In this document: positions 1-9,281 of the stretch, piece by piece
Layout of the letters: every line of letters begins with the position of its first letter
How positions within the stretch are numbered: position 1 is the stretch's first letter
Origin: JBFLVU01 sp964589625
GTDB lineage: Bacteria > Acidobacteriota > UBA4820 > DSQY01
Assembly: GCA_964589625.1 (NCBI GenBank)
Contig: CAZPSH010000002.1
Span: 62,001-126,000 of the forward strand
Direction: 5' to 3'
Length of the DNA stretch: 64,000 nt
Made by a program: the position numbers and the translations under genes
The notes under the pieces: model-generated
Database searches by the model: none
Told to the model about the DNA's origin: nothing
Seen by the model: the letters and a program-made list of their open reading frames with translations, nothing else

Positions 1-2
1 CG

Positions 3-194
3 CTGACCCGGGAGGAGCTCCTCGACCTGGCCCGCGCCTACCGACACATCCGTCTGGAGTATGTGTGGAGTGAACGCCCCTACGACTTGCCCGTCAAAGG
101 TCGGGCAGGCCCCTTCACCCTGTATGCCCTGAGCGGACCCGCCGGCTCCCCGTCCATCCGCCCAGGCTACGCCTTAGGGCGCCCTGCCCCCTAA
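3..194 (+). CDS. C-terminal fragment of an unidentified protein
   Basis: An open frame runs in from the left edge and stops at TAA 192-194, giving the last 63 residues of a protein whose start lies outside the window. The fragment opens with a helical stretch (LTREELLDLARAYRH), passes through aromatic and charged residues (RLEYVWSERPYDLP) and ends in a Pro/Gly-rich tail. Codon third positions are strongly G/C, as in confident genes here. There is no recognisable motif and I do not assign a function. Confidence 0.55.
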   Translation: MTREELLDLARAYRHIRLEYVWSERPYDLPVKGRAGPFTLYALSGPAGSPSIRPGYALGRPAP

Positions 195-784
195 GGTCGA
201 GGCGGGCAGGAAACGACGGATGCCGTCCCATGGTCCTCCATTGGACAGCACCCGCTCCAACGGACAGGGCGGAGCACTCTTCGCCCCGGCGGATACCCGA
301 GGATCGGGCCTTGCTGGAATCCTGATTCTGGAATGCATCGCGAGACGTGGTCCCGGATCAAGTGCCACAAGTGATGGGGGCGAGCAGGATCCTTGCCGTA
401 CGGTGGCCCTCAGACAACCCTTCCTGCCGGATCCATGGAGTGCTTCCGAACACGCATGGACCGGCCGGGCCGGTGCAGGCGAGCTGGGCACCGTCCAAAG
501 GGGCTGTGGAGCCTCACAGCCGGGGCTCAGACGCTCCGGGTGAGAGGGAGTCCGTCGCGTGGTGCGCGGCCCCTTGTGGGGTGTGGGCCTTTCTGTGAAA
601 CTGGTCTTGCAGATCGCCGGGGCCGCAGGGCTTATTGTTACGCGGCAAGGGAGTCGGGAGGTGCCCGGCGCGGGGTCCATAAGTTCAAGGACTCGAGTGG
701 TGGGTTCCTTCAAAGCAGTGTGGACGCGCAGGAAGGGCGCTTCTGCCTTTGGACGAGAGATGTTCCCCGGGCAAGGAGAATCGG
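195..784. other. 590-bp stretch without a supportable gene
   Basis: Several frames are open for 60-225 codons on both strands, but their translations are Arg/Pro/Gly-rich, low in hydrophobic core and mutually contradictory, as expected of GC-rich non-coding DNA. I see no clear promoter, terminator hairpin or RNA gene. The only functional element I can defend is the ribosome-binding site AAGGAG at 773-778 for the next gene. It may be a decayed gene or long leader. Confidence 0.4.
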
Positions 785-1768
785 GTGAATCGAATAGCGA
801 GGATGGCCATCCTCAGCTTGGTCCTGGGTCTGGCTTTGGGCTGGCTGGTCCGAAGCCTGTGGCCGGAAGCCAGGCGCGCGGAGGCCCTTCCAACGGCCCC
901 CACGGCACGGATCATGAAGGATTCAGCCGCGGATTTGCGTCCCCGAGAAGAGCGATTCCTTCGTCAGATGGAGGAACTGAGGGGCTTCAACGGATCGTCG
1001 CTTTACAACCTTGGCGTGTACCGACGCTTCCGAGGAATTGCCGACCAATACCTCCAGCAGGGAGGGGACGCGCGGGTGCTGGAAATCGGCCCCGGAATCA
1101 ATTTGGGGACGGGTCTCCTGTTTGCCCTGGGCGGCGCGGAAAAATACTACGGCCTGGATGTCTACCAGGACCCCGACCTGCTGTCGGCCCCGCAGTACCA
1201 AAGCCTGGTGGCCCTTTTCGAGGCCGTCTGCCCGGGTGATATCCGCCGGAACCCCGCTTCGGTCTTTACCATCCGGAACGACCGCGTCCGCTTCCATTCG
1301 GAGCGAATCGAGTATCTGTATCCCAGGGAGTCCTATGACATCCCTCTGGGGGACGGGTCCGTGGACTTCGTCTTTTCCAACGCCACGTTGGAGCACGTCC
1401 GGGACCCAGGGGAAACGATCCGGTCCATCCATCGGGTCCTGGTTCCCGGGGGTGTGACGGCCCACATCGTGGATCTGAGGGATCACGAGAATTTCGGCAA
1501 ACCCCTGGAGTTTCTCAAGGTTCCCTCTCCCGAATGGGAGCCGCGGTTCTCCACGCCCGAGACTCACCACCTTTACCTGAACCGCTGGAGGGCCGGTGAC
1601 TTTCGGGAGGCGTTCGAAGACTGTGGTTTCGAAATCCTCCTCTTTGAAGCCACAAGCCGATGGCCCGTGGACGAGGCTTTGCGAGGCGCCCTCCAACCCG
1701 AATTCCGGAGCCGTCCTTTGGAGGACCTCGGGGTGACCGGGATTTTCGTGGTGGCGAGGCGGCCGTGA
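785..1768 (+). CDS. membrane-anchored SAM-dependent methyltransferase (methyltransferase type 11)
   Basis: 327 residues. The GTG at 785 is chosen because AAGGAG lies 6 nt upstream; an ATG 36 nt earlier has no such site. The N-terminus (RIARMAILSLVLGLALGWLV) is one membrane segment or uncleaved signal. The globular part is a class I methyltransferase: motif I VLEIGPGINLGTG, an acidic SAM-binding position in GLDVYQD, then DIPLGDGSVDFVFSNATLEH and RVLVPGGV, the usual post-I and motif IV-VI region of the UbiE/type 11 family. The substrate is unknown. The following permease gene overlaps by four bases (GTGA), so the two are translationally coupled at the head of a surface-glycan-like cluster. Confidence 0.88.
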   Translation: MNRIARMAILSLVLGLALGWLVRSLWPEARRAEALPTAPTARIMKDSAADLRPREERFLRQMEELRGFNGSSLYNLGVYRRFRGIADQYLQQGGDARVLEIGPGINLGTGLLFALGGAEKYYGLDVYQDPDLLSAPQYQSLVALFEAVCPGDIRRNPASVFTIRNDRVRFHSERIEYLYPRESYDIPLGDGSVDFVFSNATLEHVRDPGETIRSIHRVLVPGGVTAHIVDLRDHENFGKPLEFLKVPSPEWEPRFSTPETHHLYLNRWRAGDFREAFEDCGFEILLFEATSRWPVDEALRGALQPEFRSRPLEDLGVTGIFVVARRP

Positions 1769-3159
1769 CCGTTAGCCCGCGGGAAGGGCTTCGCGGGGGT
1801 TCGGTGGGCCAGACCTCCGGGCCGCGCCTATCCGTCTCCACCGCCACTCTGCTCGTTATCGCCAACATGGTGGGTACCGGTGTGTTTACGACTTTGGGGT
1901 TTCAGGCCCGGGCCTTCGATTCCCCCTTCGTCATCCTCTCCCTCTGGATCGTCGGCGGGGTAGGTGCACTGGCGGGCGCGCTCTGCTACGCGGAATTGGG
2001 CGCAGCCCTCCCCCGTTCCGGCGGCGAATACCACTTTCTCTCCCGGATCTTCCACCCTTCTCTAGGTTTTCTCTCGGCGTGGGTGTCCTTGACGGTGGGG
2101 TTCTCCGCCCCGGTGGCCCTTGCGGCGATGGCCTTCAGCGCCTACCTTTTCCGATCCGTGCCAGGGCTGAATACCATGGCTGTGGCCGTCCTCCTCGTGG
2201 TGTCCGTCTCGGCGGTTCACGCCCTGGGGATCCGTTCGGGGAGCTGGTTTCAAGCATTCTCCACGGTCCTGAAACTGGTCCTGCTCCTCGGTCTGGTCTG
2301 CCTGGGGATGTTCGACCCCCAAGGCCAGCCTTTGGACCTGGTTCCTGATGCCTCCGATGTCCGTGCTTTGTGGAGTTCGGCCTTCGCCGTGGCACTCGTA
2401 TACGCCTCCTACGCCTATTCGGGGTGGAATGCCGCGGCGTATGTGACGGGGGAAATGCGGATGCCGGGGAGGGATCTGCCCCGGGCCCTCTGGTTCGGGA
2501 CGCTCTCCGTCGTTGTACTCTACGTCCTGGTGAATGCCGCCTTCCTAAGGGCGGCGCCCCTGTCGGAGCTTTCCGGCCAGGTGGAGGTCGGGTACTGGGT
2601 CGGCCGGAACCTCCTGGGGGAGTCGGGGGGCCGGATCGTGGGGGGAATGATCGCCCTCAGCCTCGTCTCCACCGTCAGCGCCATGACTTGGGCCGGGCCG
2701 CGGGTGATTCAGGCGGTGGGGGAGGATTACCGGTTGTTCCGCGTTTTCGGTTTCCGGAACGCGGGCGGAGGCCCGGTCCCGGCCATCTGTCTCCAACTGG
2801 CGATTGTCTTGGTCCTGATCCTCACTTCTTCCTTTGAAAGAGTCATGACCTATCTCGGCTTTACTCTGGGTTTGAGCACCTTTCTCACGGTAGCTGGACT
2901 GTTTGTCCTCCGGATTCGAGAGCCCGACCTCCCGAGACCGAGCCGGGTCTGGGGTTATCCTGTCACCCCGCTCCTCTTTCTTGCGATAAACGCGTGGATG
3001 CTTGCGTGGATTCTGGTGGACCGCCCCGTCGAATCCCTTGCCGGCCTGGCCACCCTTGCAGCCGGCCTCTTCGTGTATTTTTGGATTGACCGGCAAGGAC
3101 AGGAGCCCCTGGAGACTCCGGCGTCCGGCCTGCCGGCGGGACGGAATGGCCATGGCTGA
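1765..3159 (+). CDS. APC-family amino acid permease
   Basis: 464 residues from a GTG that overlaps the preceding stop (GTGA). The N-terminal segment (LLVIANMVGTGVFTTLGFQA) is the TM1 hallmark of the amino acid-polyamine-organocation superfamily. It is followed by GALCYAELGAALPRSGGEYHF, the TM2/TM3 signature of the LAT/APA-type branch. About twelve hydrophobic segments are visible, and YASYAYSGWNAAAYVTGEM matches TM6, the substrate-contacting helix. It probably exchanges or imports amino acids at the inner membrane; substrate cannot be read from sequence. It is sandwiched between a methyltransferase and YfhO-like genes with overlapping junctions, so it belongs to the same transcript. Confidence 0.9.
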   Translation: MTVSPREGLRGGSVGQTSGPRLSVSTATLLVIANMVGTGVFTTLGFQARAFDSPFVILSLWIVGGVGALAGALCYAELGAALPRSGGEYHFLSRIFHPSLGFLSAWVSLTVGFSAPVALAAMAFSAYLFRSVPGLNTMAVAVLLVVSVSAVHALGIRSGSWFQAFSTVLKLVLLLGLVCLGMFDPQGQPLDLVPDASDVRALWSSAFAVALVYASYAYSGWNAAAYVTGEMRMPGRDLPRALWFGTLSVVVLYVLVNAAFLRAAPLSELSGQVEVGYWVGRNLLGESGGRIVGGMIALSLVSTVSAMTWAGPRVIQAVGEDYRLFRVFGFRNAGGGPVPAICLQLAIVLVLILTSSFERVMTYLGFTLGLSTFLTVAGLFVLRIREPDLPRPSRVWGYPVTPLLFLAINAWMLAWILVDRPVESLAGLATLAAGLFVYFWIDRQGQEPLETPASGLPAGRNGHG

Positions 3160-5440
3160 TTCGCGTTGGAGGGGGGGCTGGCGGACGGGAGGCTTGGCGT
3201 TCGCGGGTCTCCTCCTTGCCGCCAGCGTCTACTTCGCGCCCTTCCTCTTCCAGGGGAGGCACCTGCCCTCCTTCCACTTCGAGGCGGGCCGGGCGACGGG
3301 GATTCCAGACGGCGGGGCCGCTCCAAGCATCCACCGCGTCTTCCCCAACAAGGACAACAGCCCGGTCTTCATCCACTACCCCAACGCCGCCTTCACCGGG
3401 GCATGCCTGAGGGGGGGGAGTCTCCCGCTCTGGAACCCCTTCGTGGGGTGCGGGACTCCCGGCCTGGGAGGGGGGCAGGTCTACCCCTTCTCCCCCTTCC
3501 TGTGGCCTTTCTATCTCCATCCCGGGCCAAGGACCTTCACCCTCGGGCTCCTCCTCGGGTGCGTCTGGTGCGGGCTCGGAGGGTACGCGTGGCTGGGGCG
3601 GTTCCGGCTCTCCCCGTGGCCTCGTGCCTTTGGGGCCGTCCTGTGGGCCTTCAATCCCTACACCCTCCGGATCCTGACCTTCAGCAACGTGTGGGCGGCC
3701 TGGTGGTTCGGATGGCTCCTCTGGGCGTGGGACCGATGTCTGGACCCCGGCGACCGGAAATGGTGGCTGCCCTCGGTGATGGTGGCGGGGATGGTCTACT
3801 GCGGGCATCCGGAGGAGTCCCTCCTCCTCGCCGCGGGATCGGGCCTCTACGCCTGGATTGCATGGGCGTCGGGGAACGGTGGGAGGCGCCTGTCCGCGGG
3901 GGCTTTTCTCGCGCGCGCCTCGGCGGCGGCGGGGCTGGCCGGGGTCCTGGCGGCCGTCCACCTCCTGCCCGTCCTGGCGCGTCTTGCCGAGGCGTACACG
4001 TACAAATTCGATACGCCCGAGCGCGTCACGCGGGCGAATCTGGCCTTCGAAAGCCTTCTGAACCCCCGCTCGGAGGCCTTCGTCTCTCCTGTATTTTGGG
4101 GCTTCGCCATCCTCGCGCTGGCAGGACTGAGCCGGCCCGGCGCGGGACGACGGCTCTGGCCCGTGCTCGCGGTCTTGTCTTTTTCGATTCTCCTCCTTTT
4201 CCGGCCCCTCCCGTGGCCACCGCTTATGGACGCCCTTACCCTGGGAGGCGTCCTGCCGGGCCTCTACGCGCGGGGGCTCTTCTGGTTCGCCGTGGCGGGC
4301 CTCGCGGCGGCGGGCGCGAACCATCTGTGGGAGGCCGGACCGTCCGGACGCTGGGCCGTGGCACGGCAGATCCTCTTGGGGGGGGTGGCCTTCGCCGGTT
4401 TGTGCTGGGCCGCCTACCTCGACGGAGCCATGGTCCACATCCTTCTTCGGACGGATCTTATTCTCGTACAGGCCGCCCTCATGGCGGTCCTCGCGGCGGG
4501 AGCCCTGATTCTACGGCCGGGTCTGCGGGCCGGGGTCCTCTCCCTGGCCCTCGCGGCGTCGGCCCTGTCTCCCCTCCTGGCCTACGCTCCGGGCCTTCGA
4601 TTCTACGAGGCCTTCGGGAGGGGGGACCCGGCGCGCGGGGGGCCTCCGGCGGTGGAGGCCCTTCGGTCCAAGATGGAACAAACGCCGCACGGGCGCTTTC
4701 ACGCGGTCGGGAACGACCGGTGGCGGGCTCCAGACCTCTCCCCCGATCTGGCTGGGCTTTGGGGAGTGAGAGACGTGCGCGTCGTGGATGCCCTCCTTCA
4801 GCGGAGGTACGTCCTCTTGGAGGCGGCCCTGTCGGCTCCCCGGTCCGAGCCCGTGGCTACCTGGCTCCGCTTCGACGGGGCCGGTGCAAGAGACCTCGGC
4901 CTACTGGGCGTCGCGTGGATGGGCTCGTCGGAGGATGCGAAGGGGACGATGTTCCGGTGGGAAAGCACCGGGAGAGCGTTGGACCGGGCCTTCTTGGTAC
5001 ACCGGGTGACCGCCGCCGGGGACGAGGAGGAGGCGCTGAGGCGTTGGATGGACCTCCGGCTCGGGGAGGATGTTTTCTCCGCCGCCGTGGTCGAGGGCTG
5101 GTCCGGGGGAGACCGGGTCGGCGCAGGATCCTCCGGCGGCTCGGTGCGCTGGCTCCTCGACGGGCGCGACCGCGTGGAGCTGGCCGTCACGTCCCCGTCG
5201 CCGGCCTTCCTCGTTCTCCTGGACGCCTATGCCTCCGGCTGGAAAGCCACGGTGAACGGGGAGGCGGCTCGCATCTACCCGGCCAACGTGGCCTTCCGCG
5301 CCGTGGAAGTGCCCGCCGGGGCGTCGCGGGTGGTGTTCACGTACCGTCCGGCGTCCGTGAGGATGGGCCTGTTCGCCAGCGCGGCGGGCTGGGCCGGGGT
5401 CTTGCTTCTGGCCCTCCGTTTCCCGCGGAGGCGGTCATGA
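3146..5440 (+). CDS. YfhO-type multi-pass membrane protein, copy 1
   Basis: 764 residues from ATG 3146 (a second ATG at 3152 is possible). It has a long polytopic part and a soluble C-terminal region. The final domain carries the family hallmark: YASGWKATVNGEAARIYPAN, then FRAVEVPAGASRVVFTYRP, then a last TM helix. YfhO/GtaA-like proteins of Firmicutes are GT-C-fold enzymes implicated in adding sugars to lipoteichoic acid or glycolipids; the role here is inferred only. Landmarks shared with copy 2 include an N-terminal LPLWNPF motif and FNPYTLR(I) near residue 175. The stop overlaps the next start (ATGA). Confidence 0.85.
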   Translation: MAMADSRWRGGWRTGGLAFAGLLLAASVYFAPFLFQGRHLPSFHFEAGRATGIPDGGAAPSIHRVFPNKDNSPVFIHYPNAAFTGACLRGGSLPLWNPFVGCGTPGLGGGQVYPFSPFLWPFYLHPGPRTFTLGLLLGCVWCGLGGYAWLGRFRLSPWPRAFGAVLWAFNPYTLRILTFSNVWAAWWFGWLLWAWDRCLDPGDRKWWLPSVMVAGMVYCGHPEESLLLAAGSGLYAWIAWASGNGGRRLSAGAFLARASAAAGLAGVLAAVHLLPVLARLAEAYTYKFDTPERVTRANLAFESLLNPRSEAFVSPVFWGFAILALAGLSRPGAGRRLWPVLAVLSFSILLLFRPLPWPPLMDALTLGGVLPGLYARGLFWFAVAGLAAAGANHLWEAGPSGRWAVARQILLGGVAFAGLCWAAYLDGAMVHILLRTDLILVQAALMAVLAAGALILRPGLRAGVLSLALAASALSPLLAYAPGLRFYEAFGRGDPARGGPPAVEALRSKMEQTPHGRFHAVGNDRWRAPDLSPDLAGLWGVRDVRVVDALLQRRYVLLEAALSAPRSEPVATWLRFDGAGARDLGLLGVAWMGSSEDAKGTMFRWESTGRALDRAFLVHRVTAAGDEEEALRRWMDLRLGEDVFSAAVVEGWSGGDRVGAGSSGGSVRWLLDGRDRVELAVTSPSPAFLVLLDAYASGWKATVNGEAARIYPANVAFRAVEVPAGASRVVFTYRPASVRMGLFASAAGWAGVLLLALRFPRRRS

Positions 5441-7641
5441 GCGCGGACCTCCCGAGGGGAAATCGGAGGGAAGGCCGCCCGGCCGTCCTTCTCCTGGCGC
5501 TTTGCTCGGCGCTCCTGTTCTGGCCCCTGGCGTCGGGACGGCACCTGGTCCCCTTCCACGTTTTCGCCGGGGATCCGGCCCTGGAAGGGATCGACCTGGC
5601 GGCAGACCGGCCCGACTGGCGGTTCTTTGATTCGTCCCCGATCACCATGTTTTACGCCCAGAAGGCGCAGGCGGCGCGGGCCCTCCGCGAGGGCGAACTT
5701 CCCCTGTGGAATCCTTACGCATCCCTCGGCGCGCCGCTCCTCGCCAACGGGCAGAGCCAGCCCTTCGCGCCCTTCTTTCTCCCGTTCCTGATGCGGCCGA
5801 CCCCTTGGGTGTATTCGGCGTGCATTCTGGCGCAGCTCCTCTTCGCGGGGTGGGGGGCGGCCCGGTGGCTGGGCAGGCTCGGCGCGGGACCGTGGGCGCG
5901 GGCCCTTGGGGCGGCCCTCTTTGCCTTCAACCCGTACGCCCTCGGCTTTTCGATCTACTCCAACGTGTGGGCCTACGCCTGGTTTCCGTGGGTCTTCGAA
6001 GCCGCCGAGGGGTGGGTGCGGAAAGAAACCGGTTGGCGGCGGTTCCCCGTTCTCCTGGCGCTCATGGCCCTGAGCGGACACCTGGAGGAGGCCTTCTTCG
6101 GCGCCGCCGGCGCCTTCGCCTACCTGGCGGTGCGCCTGATCCAGGAGAGGGGGCGGGTCGCGGAATGGAGGCGCTGGGCGGCCTTCCCGGCGGCCGCGGC
6201 GGGCCTCTCGGCCCTCTGGCTCCTTCCCTTTCTGGAGTATGTGGCGAACGTCACGTCGCCCCGATTCGTCTCCAACGTGACGTACCCCTACCACGGGTCC
6301 GCGCCCTTCGTCATCGGAGGCGAACTGCTCTGGCCGCCCCTCCTCGTGGGCTTGGCGGCGGCGGGCGCCGCAGCTCCCGCGTGGCGCCGCATCCGGTGGG
6401 CCCTCCTGCCCGCCGCGCTCTGGGCGGCGGTGGTGATGTTTCCCGCCCCACCGTGGCTCCAGCGGCTCGGGACTCTGGACTTCATGAGCGGGAGGTACGG
6501 CCGTTCCCTGGCCTGGCTCGTCCTGGCCACGGCGGCCTCCCTCGGACTCCACGCCCTGCGCCGAGAGGAGGGGCCGGGCCTTCGATGGGCCGCGGCGATT
6601 GCAGGCACGGCCTGGCTCGTGGTGGGCCTCGCCGTCTCGCCGCCTTCCCCGGCCCTCGCCGAGATTCGCCACTGGGTCCCCCTGGCGGGGCCCACGCCGG
6701 CGCAGAGCGCCTCCTTTCTGGCCCTCGGGGCGGCGGGCCTGCTCCTCCTGTGCCTCCCGCGCTCCTGGGTCTCGAGCCCCTTTCGTGCCGGCCTTCTGGG
6801 CGCGGCGCTTCTGGCCCCGGTGCTCTCCTACCACGCGGCCTTCGACGTCTACTGGAACCGCTCCGATCCCCGTCCCTCGAGCGAAGTTCGACAGGCGGCT
6901 TCCTTCGGGCGGGTGTGGCTGCCCCATGCGGGGAAATGGAAGTCGTTTCCACCCAATCTCGGCTCCGCCTTCGGCGTGCGGGACGTTCGCCTCTGCGACC
7001 CCTTCGTTCCCGAGCGCCTCGCGGCTTTGGAGTGGCCACGCGAGACCCACCAGGACCTGTTTGAAGCGTGGGACCCAGAGAGGGCCCGTTTCGTGGGCGT
7101 GGCGGCGGCGCTCCGGCTGGACCCGGTCACGGCCGCAGGCGGACCGGGGATGTCGGTCGTGCCGATCCCCGGCGGCGGGCGGGTCCGATTCGCCCACAGG
7201 GCCACCGCCGCCGCCTCCGCCGGGGACGCTCTGGCCGCCGCCCGTGGACCGGAGGGCGAGCCGGGGGCCGTCTGCCTGGAGGGGACGGCCGCCGAAGTAA
7301 AAGGAACGGGCGGTTCTTCGGAGGGGGAGGCGGGGATCCGCCTCGAGGAGGAAACGGCCCTCACCCAGAGGTGGACCGTGGCGGCGCCCCTTTCCGGATG
7401 GCTGGTGGTGAAGGACCTCTACTGGCCCGGCTGGCGAGCCACGGTGGACGGAAGGGCCGTGCCGATCCATGCCGCCGACGGACTCTTCCGGGCCGTGGCC
7501 GTGCCCGCCGGGAGCCATGAGGTTCGGTTCTCCTTCCGGCCCGCTTCGTTCCTCATGGGGGTTCTCGTCACGCTTCTGACGGCCTTCCTCCTGGCATGGG
7601 GGGGCCGGACAAGGGGCGGGGGCTGGAGGGCTAAAGGTTGA
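5437..7641 (+). CDS. YfhO-type multi-pass membrane protein, copy 2
   Basis: 734 residues, starting in an ATGA overlap with copy 1. The same architecture is recognisable: N-terminal signal/TM (LLLALCSALLFWPLASGRHL), GELPLWNPYASLGAPLLANG, AFNPYALGFSIYSNVWAYAW, many further TM segments, then the C-terminal YWPGWRATVDGRAVPIHAAD and FRAVAVPAGSHEVRFSFRP followed by a terminal helix. Copies 1 and 2 are therefore tandem paralogues that have diverged well beyond a recent duplication. A predicted GT-C-like role in cell-surface glycan decoration is inference from the family. The frame stays open far upstream through copy 1 in another phase, which I regard as a GC artefact. Confidence 0.86.
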   Translation: MSADLPRGNRREGRPAVLLLALCSALLFWPLASGRHLVPFHVFAGDPALEGIDLAADRPDWRFFDSSPITMFYAQKAQAARALREGELPLWNPYASLGAPLLANGQSQPFAPFFLPFLMRPTPWVYSACILAQLLFAGWGAARWLGRLGAGPWARALGAALFAFNPYALGFSIYSNVWAYAWFPWVFEAAEGWVRKETGWRRFPVLLALMALSGHLEEAFFGAAGAFAYLAVRLIQERGRVAEWRRWAAFPAAAAGLSALWLLPFLEYVANVTSPRFVSNVTYPYHGSAPFVIGGELLWPPLLVGLAAAGAAAPAWRRIRWALLPAALWAAVVMFPAPPWLQRLGTLDFMSGRYGRSLAWLVLATAASLGLHALRREEGPGLRWAAAIAGTAWLVVGLAVSPPSPALAEIRHWVPLAGPTPAQSASFLALGAAGLLLLCLPRSWVSSPFRAGLLGAALLAPVLSYHAAFDVYWNRSDPRPSSEVRQAASFGRVWLPHAGKWKSFPPNLGSAFGVRDVRLCDPFVPERLAALEWPRETHQDLFEAWDPERARFVGVAAALRLDPVTAAGGPGMSVVPIPGGGRVRFAHRATAAASAGDALAAARGPEGEPGAVCLEGTAAEVKGTGGSSEGEAGIRLEEETALTQRWTVAAPLSGWLVVKDLYWPGWRATVDGRAVPIHAADGLFRAVAVPAGSHEVRFSFRPASFLMGVLVTLLTAFLLAWGGRTRGGGWRAKG

Positions 7642-9281
7642 TCGGCCTGCGCGGTTTTGACGAATTGTCCAATAGCGGGACGTCGCCGGGACGCTTTCGC
7701 GGGGGCCTCCTGGCCGCCGGCGCCCTTCTCCTGGCTCTCGGCTTCCTCTTGCCCCTGGTCAGCCCGGTGGTGACCCCGCCCAAGTGGGATGAATACATCA
7801 TCGTCTACGACGCCCAGAGGGTCCTCGAGGGACAGGTTCCCTACCGCGACTTCTTCAATTTCATCCCCCCGGGGACGTTTTTCGCCCTCCGATGGGTCTT
7901 CGAGGCCTCCGGAGGCGCCTCCATCACCGCCGCCCGGTACGCCTCACTGGTCCTGGTTCTTCTCAACGCCGGGCTCTTCGCGGCGGCCTTCCGGAGGACC
8001 GGCTGGACCCTACCCCAGGCGCTCCTCCTGGCCCTCCTGTACCCGGTGGGCCTGTACCCCTTCTGGCCCATCGCCTCCCACCATTGGCTGGTGCACCTCT
8101 TCTGTGCCGGATTCCTGCTGGCCGCCGCGGCGAGGGCCTCCGGGCCGGGTCTCGGGCGGGCCGTCCTCCTCGGCCTGGCCGCGGGGTTTGCGGGAAGCGT
8201 CCTCCAGACGGAGGCTTTGTACCTCTGCGCCGCGGGGGGGGTGCTCCTCCTGCTGGAAGAAGGGAGCGAACACCGTCCCAAACGGCTGGCCGCCTTCGGG
8301 ATGGGGCTCCTTCCCCCCATCGCCCTGACCCTCGGCCCGCTTGCCCTCCGCGGAGCCGGAATGGACTTCCTCCGGGACGTGATCCTGTGGCCGGCCCGGA
8401 ACTACAGCCGGCCCGGGAGCGACAACGCCCGTCTCCTCCTCGAGGACCTTCCGATCCGGCTGCAGTCCATGTGGACTTCGGGGCTCGATCCGCGGGGTGG
8501 AATCCCGGGCCCCTTCGTGGCGGCCTCGGGAACCCTCTTCTACCTCCTGCTTCTCTCGGCGGCGGGGGCGCTCCTCGCCTCGGCCGGATTCGTTCTCTGG
8601 ACGACCCTTCACCGCCGGCGGGCGCCCGCGCCCATCGCCCTGGCGGCCTGCCTGGTGACCTTCCTGGCCTTCGGTTTGTACCTGAAGGGACGTCCGGACT
8701 GGCTTCGAATGATCTACCTCCTCCCCCTACTTGGAGGAGTCTGGCTCCTGGCGGCGGGAGGCTCGGGCGAGGGCGGGGCCCGGACCCGGCGGATCGTGGT
8801 CGGGTGGGCGGCGCTCGCCCTCCTGTCGGGGGCGGTCTTTCAGGGGCGGTGGGTCTGGTACCACCGGGTGGAGGCGTGGGAACTGAGGGACGCGGACCGG
8901 CCCATACGGGAGAGCCCCGTAAACCGTTGGCTCCGAGGGGAGGCGGGCCTGGGGCCGGGAGATCGGATCGCCGCCTTTCCCGAGGGCGGGGAAGTGTACC
9001 TGTACACCTTCCCCGCGGCGGTGCGCTTCACCTTCTTCACCCCCCTCTCCGAGGGGTACCACGATGCGGCCGACCACGGGCGGGCGGCTCGGGAGATGGA
9101 GGAGGCCCGTTGCGCGCTGGTGCTTGTGACCGAGGAGATGGAGAAGGACTACCTGGACCCGGCCTCGGCCGTGGGCCGGCTTCTTCGGACCCGCTATGAG
9201 CGGGAGGGCACCGTGGCCGGAGCGACTATTTACAAACGCTCGATTTCACCTCAACCCGAACCCCCTCGCCCCGAACCCTGA
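7638..9281 (+). CDS. GT39/ArnT-like polytopic membrane glycosyltransferase, paralogue A
   Basis: 547 residues. TTG 7638 overlaps the previous stop (TTGA) and has GGAGGG 7 nt upstream. After TM1 comes KWDEYIIVYDAQRVLEGQ and PYRDFFNFIPPG, resembling the acidic first periplasmic loop of GT39/GT83 enzymes that use polyprenyl-phosphate sugars. About ten TM helices follow. LKGRPDWLRMIYLLP and PFWPIASHHW recur almost unchanged in the 514-residue protein encoded at 12378-13922, so the two are paralogues. Donor and acceptor are unknown. The 3' end overlaps the convergent transglutaminase-like gene by 56 bp. Confidence 0.78.
   Translation: MIGLRGFDELSNSGTSPGRFRGGLLAAGALLLALGFLLPLVSPVVTPPKWDEYIIVYDAQRVLEGQVPYRDFFNFIPPGTFFALRWVFEASGGASITAARYASLVLVLLNAGLFAAAFRRTGWTLPQALLLALLYPVGLYPFWPIASHHWLVHLFCAGFLLAAAARASGPGLGRAVLLGLAAGFAGSVLQTEALYLCAAGGVLLLLEEGSEHRPKRLAAFGMGLLPPIALTLGPLALRGAGMDFLRDVILWPARNYSRPGSDNARLLLEDLPIRLQSMWTSGLDPRGGIPGPFVAASGTLFYLLLLSAAGALLASAGFVLWTTLHRRRAPAPIALAACLVTFLAFGLYLKGRPDWLRMIYLLPLLGGVWLLAAGGSGEGGARTRRIVVGWAALALLSGAVFQGRWVWYHRVEAWELRDADRPIRESPVNRWLRGEAGLGPGDRIAAFPEGGEVYLYTFPAAVRFTFFTPLSEGYHDAADHGRAAREMEEARCALVLVTEEMEKDYLDPASAVGRLLRTRYEREGTVAGATIYKRSISPQPEPPRPEP

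Noticed and set aside
174..713. 179-codon frame on the - strand in the first gap
   Set aside because: Pro/Arg/Ser-rich with no hydrophobic core, no ribosome-binding site and conflicting frames on the other strand.
3166..5436. An open frame of >750 codons upstream of YfhO copy 2 in the same phase
   Set aside because: It is antiphase to the clearly YfHO-like copy 1, is Arg/Pro/Gly-rich and has no family features; the open frame is a GC artefact and copy 2 starts at 5437.
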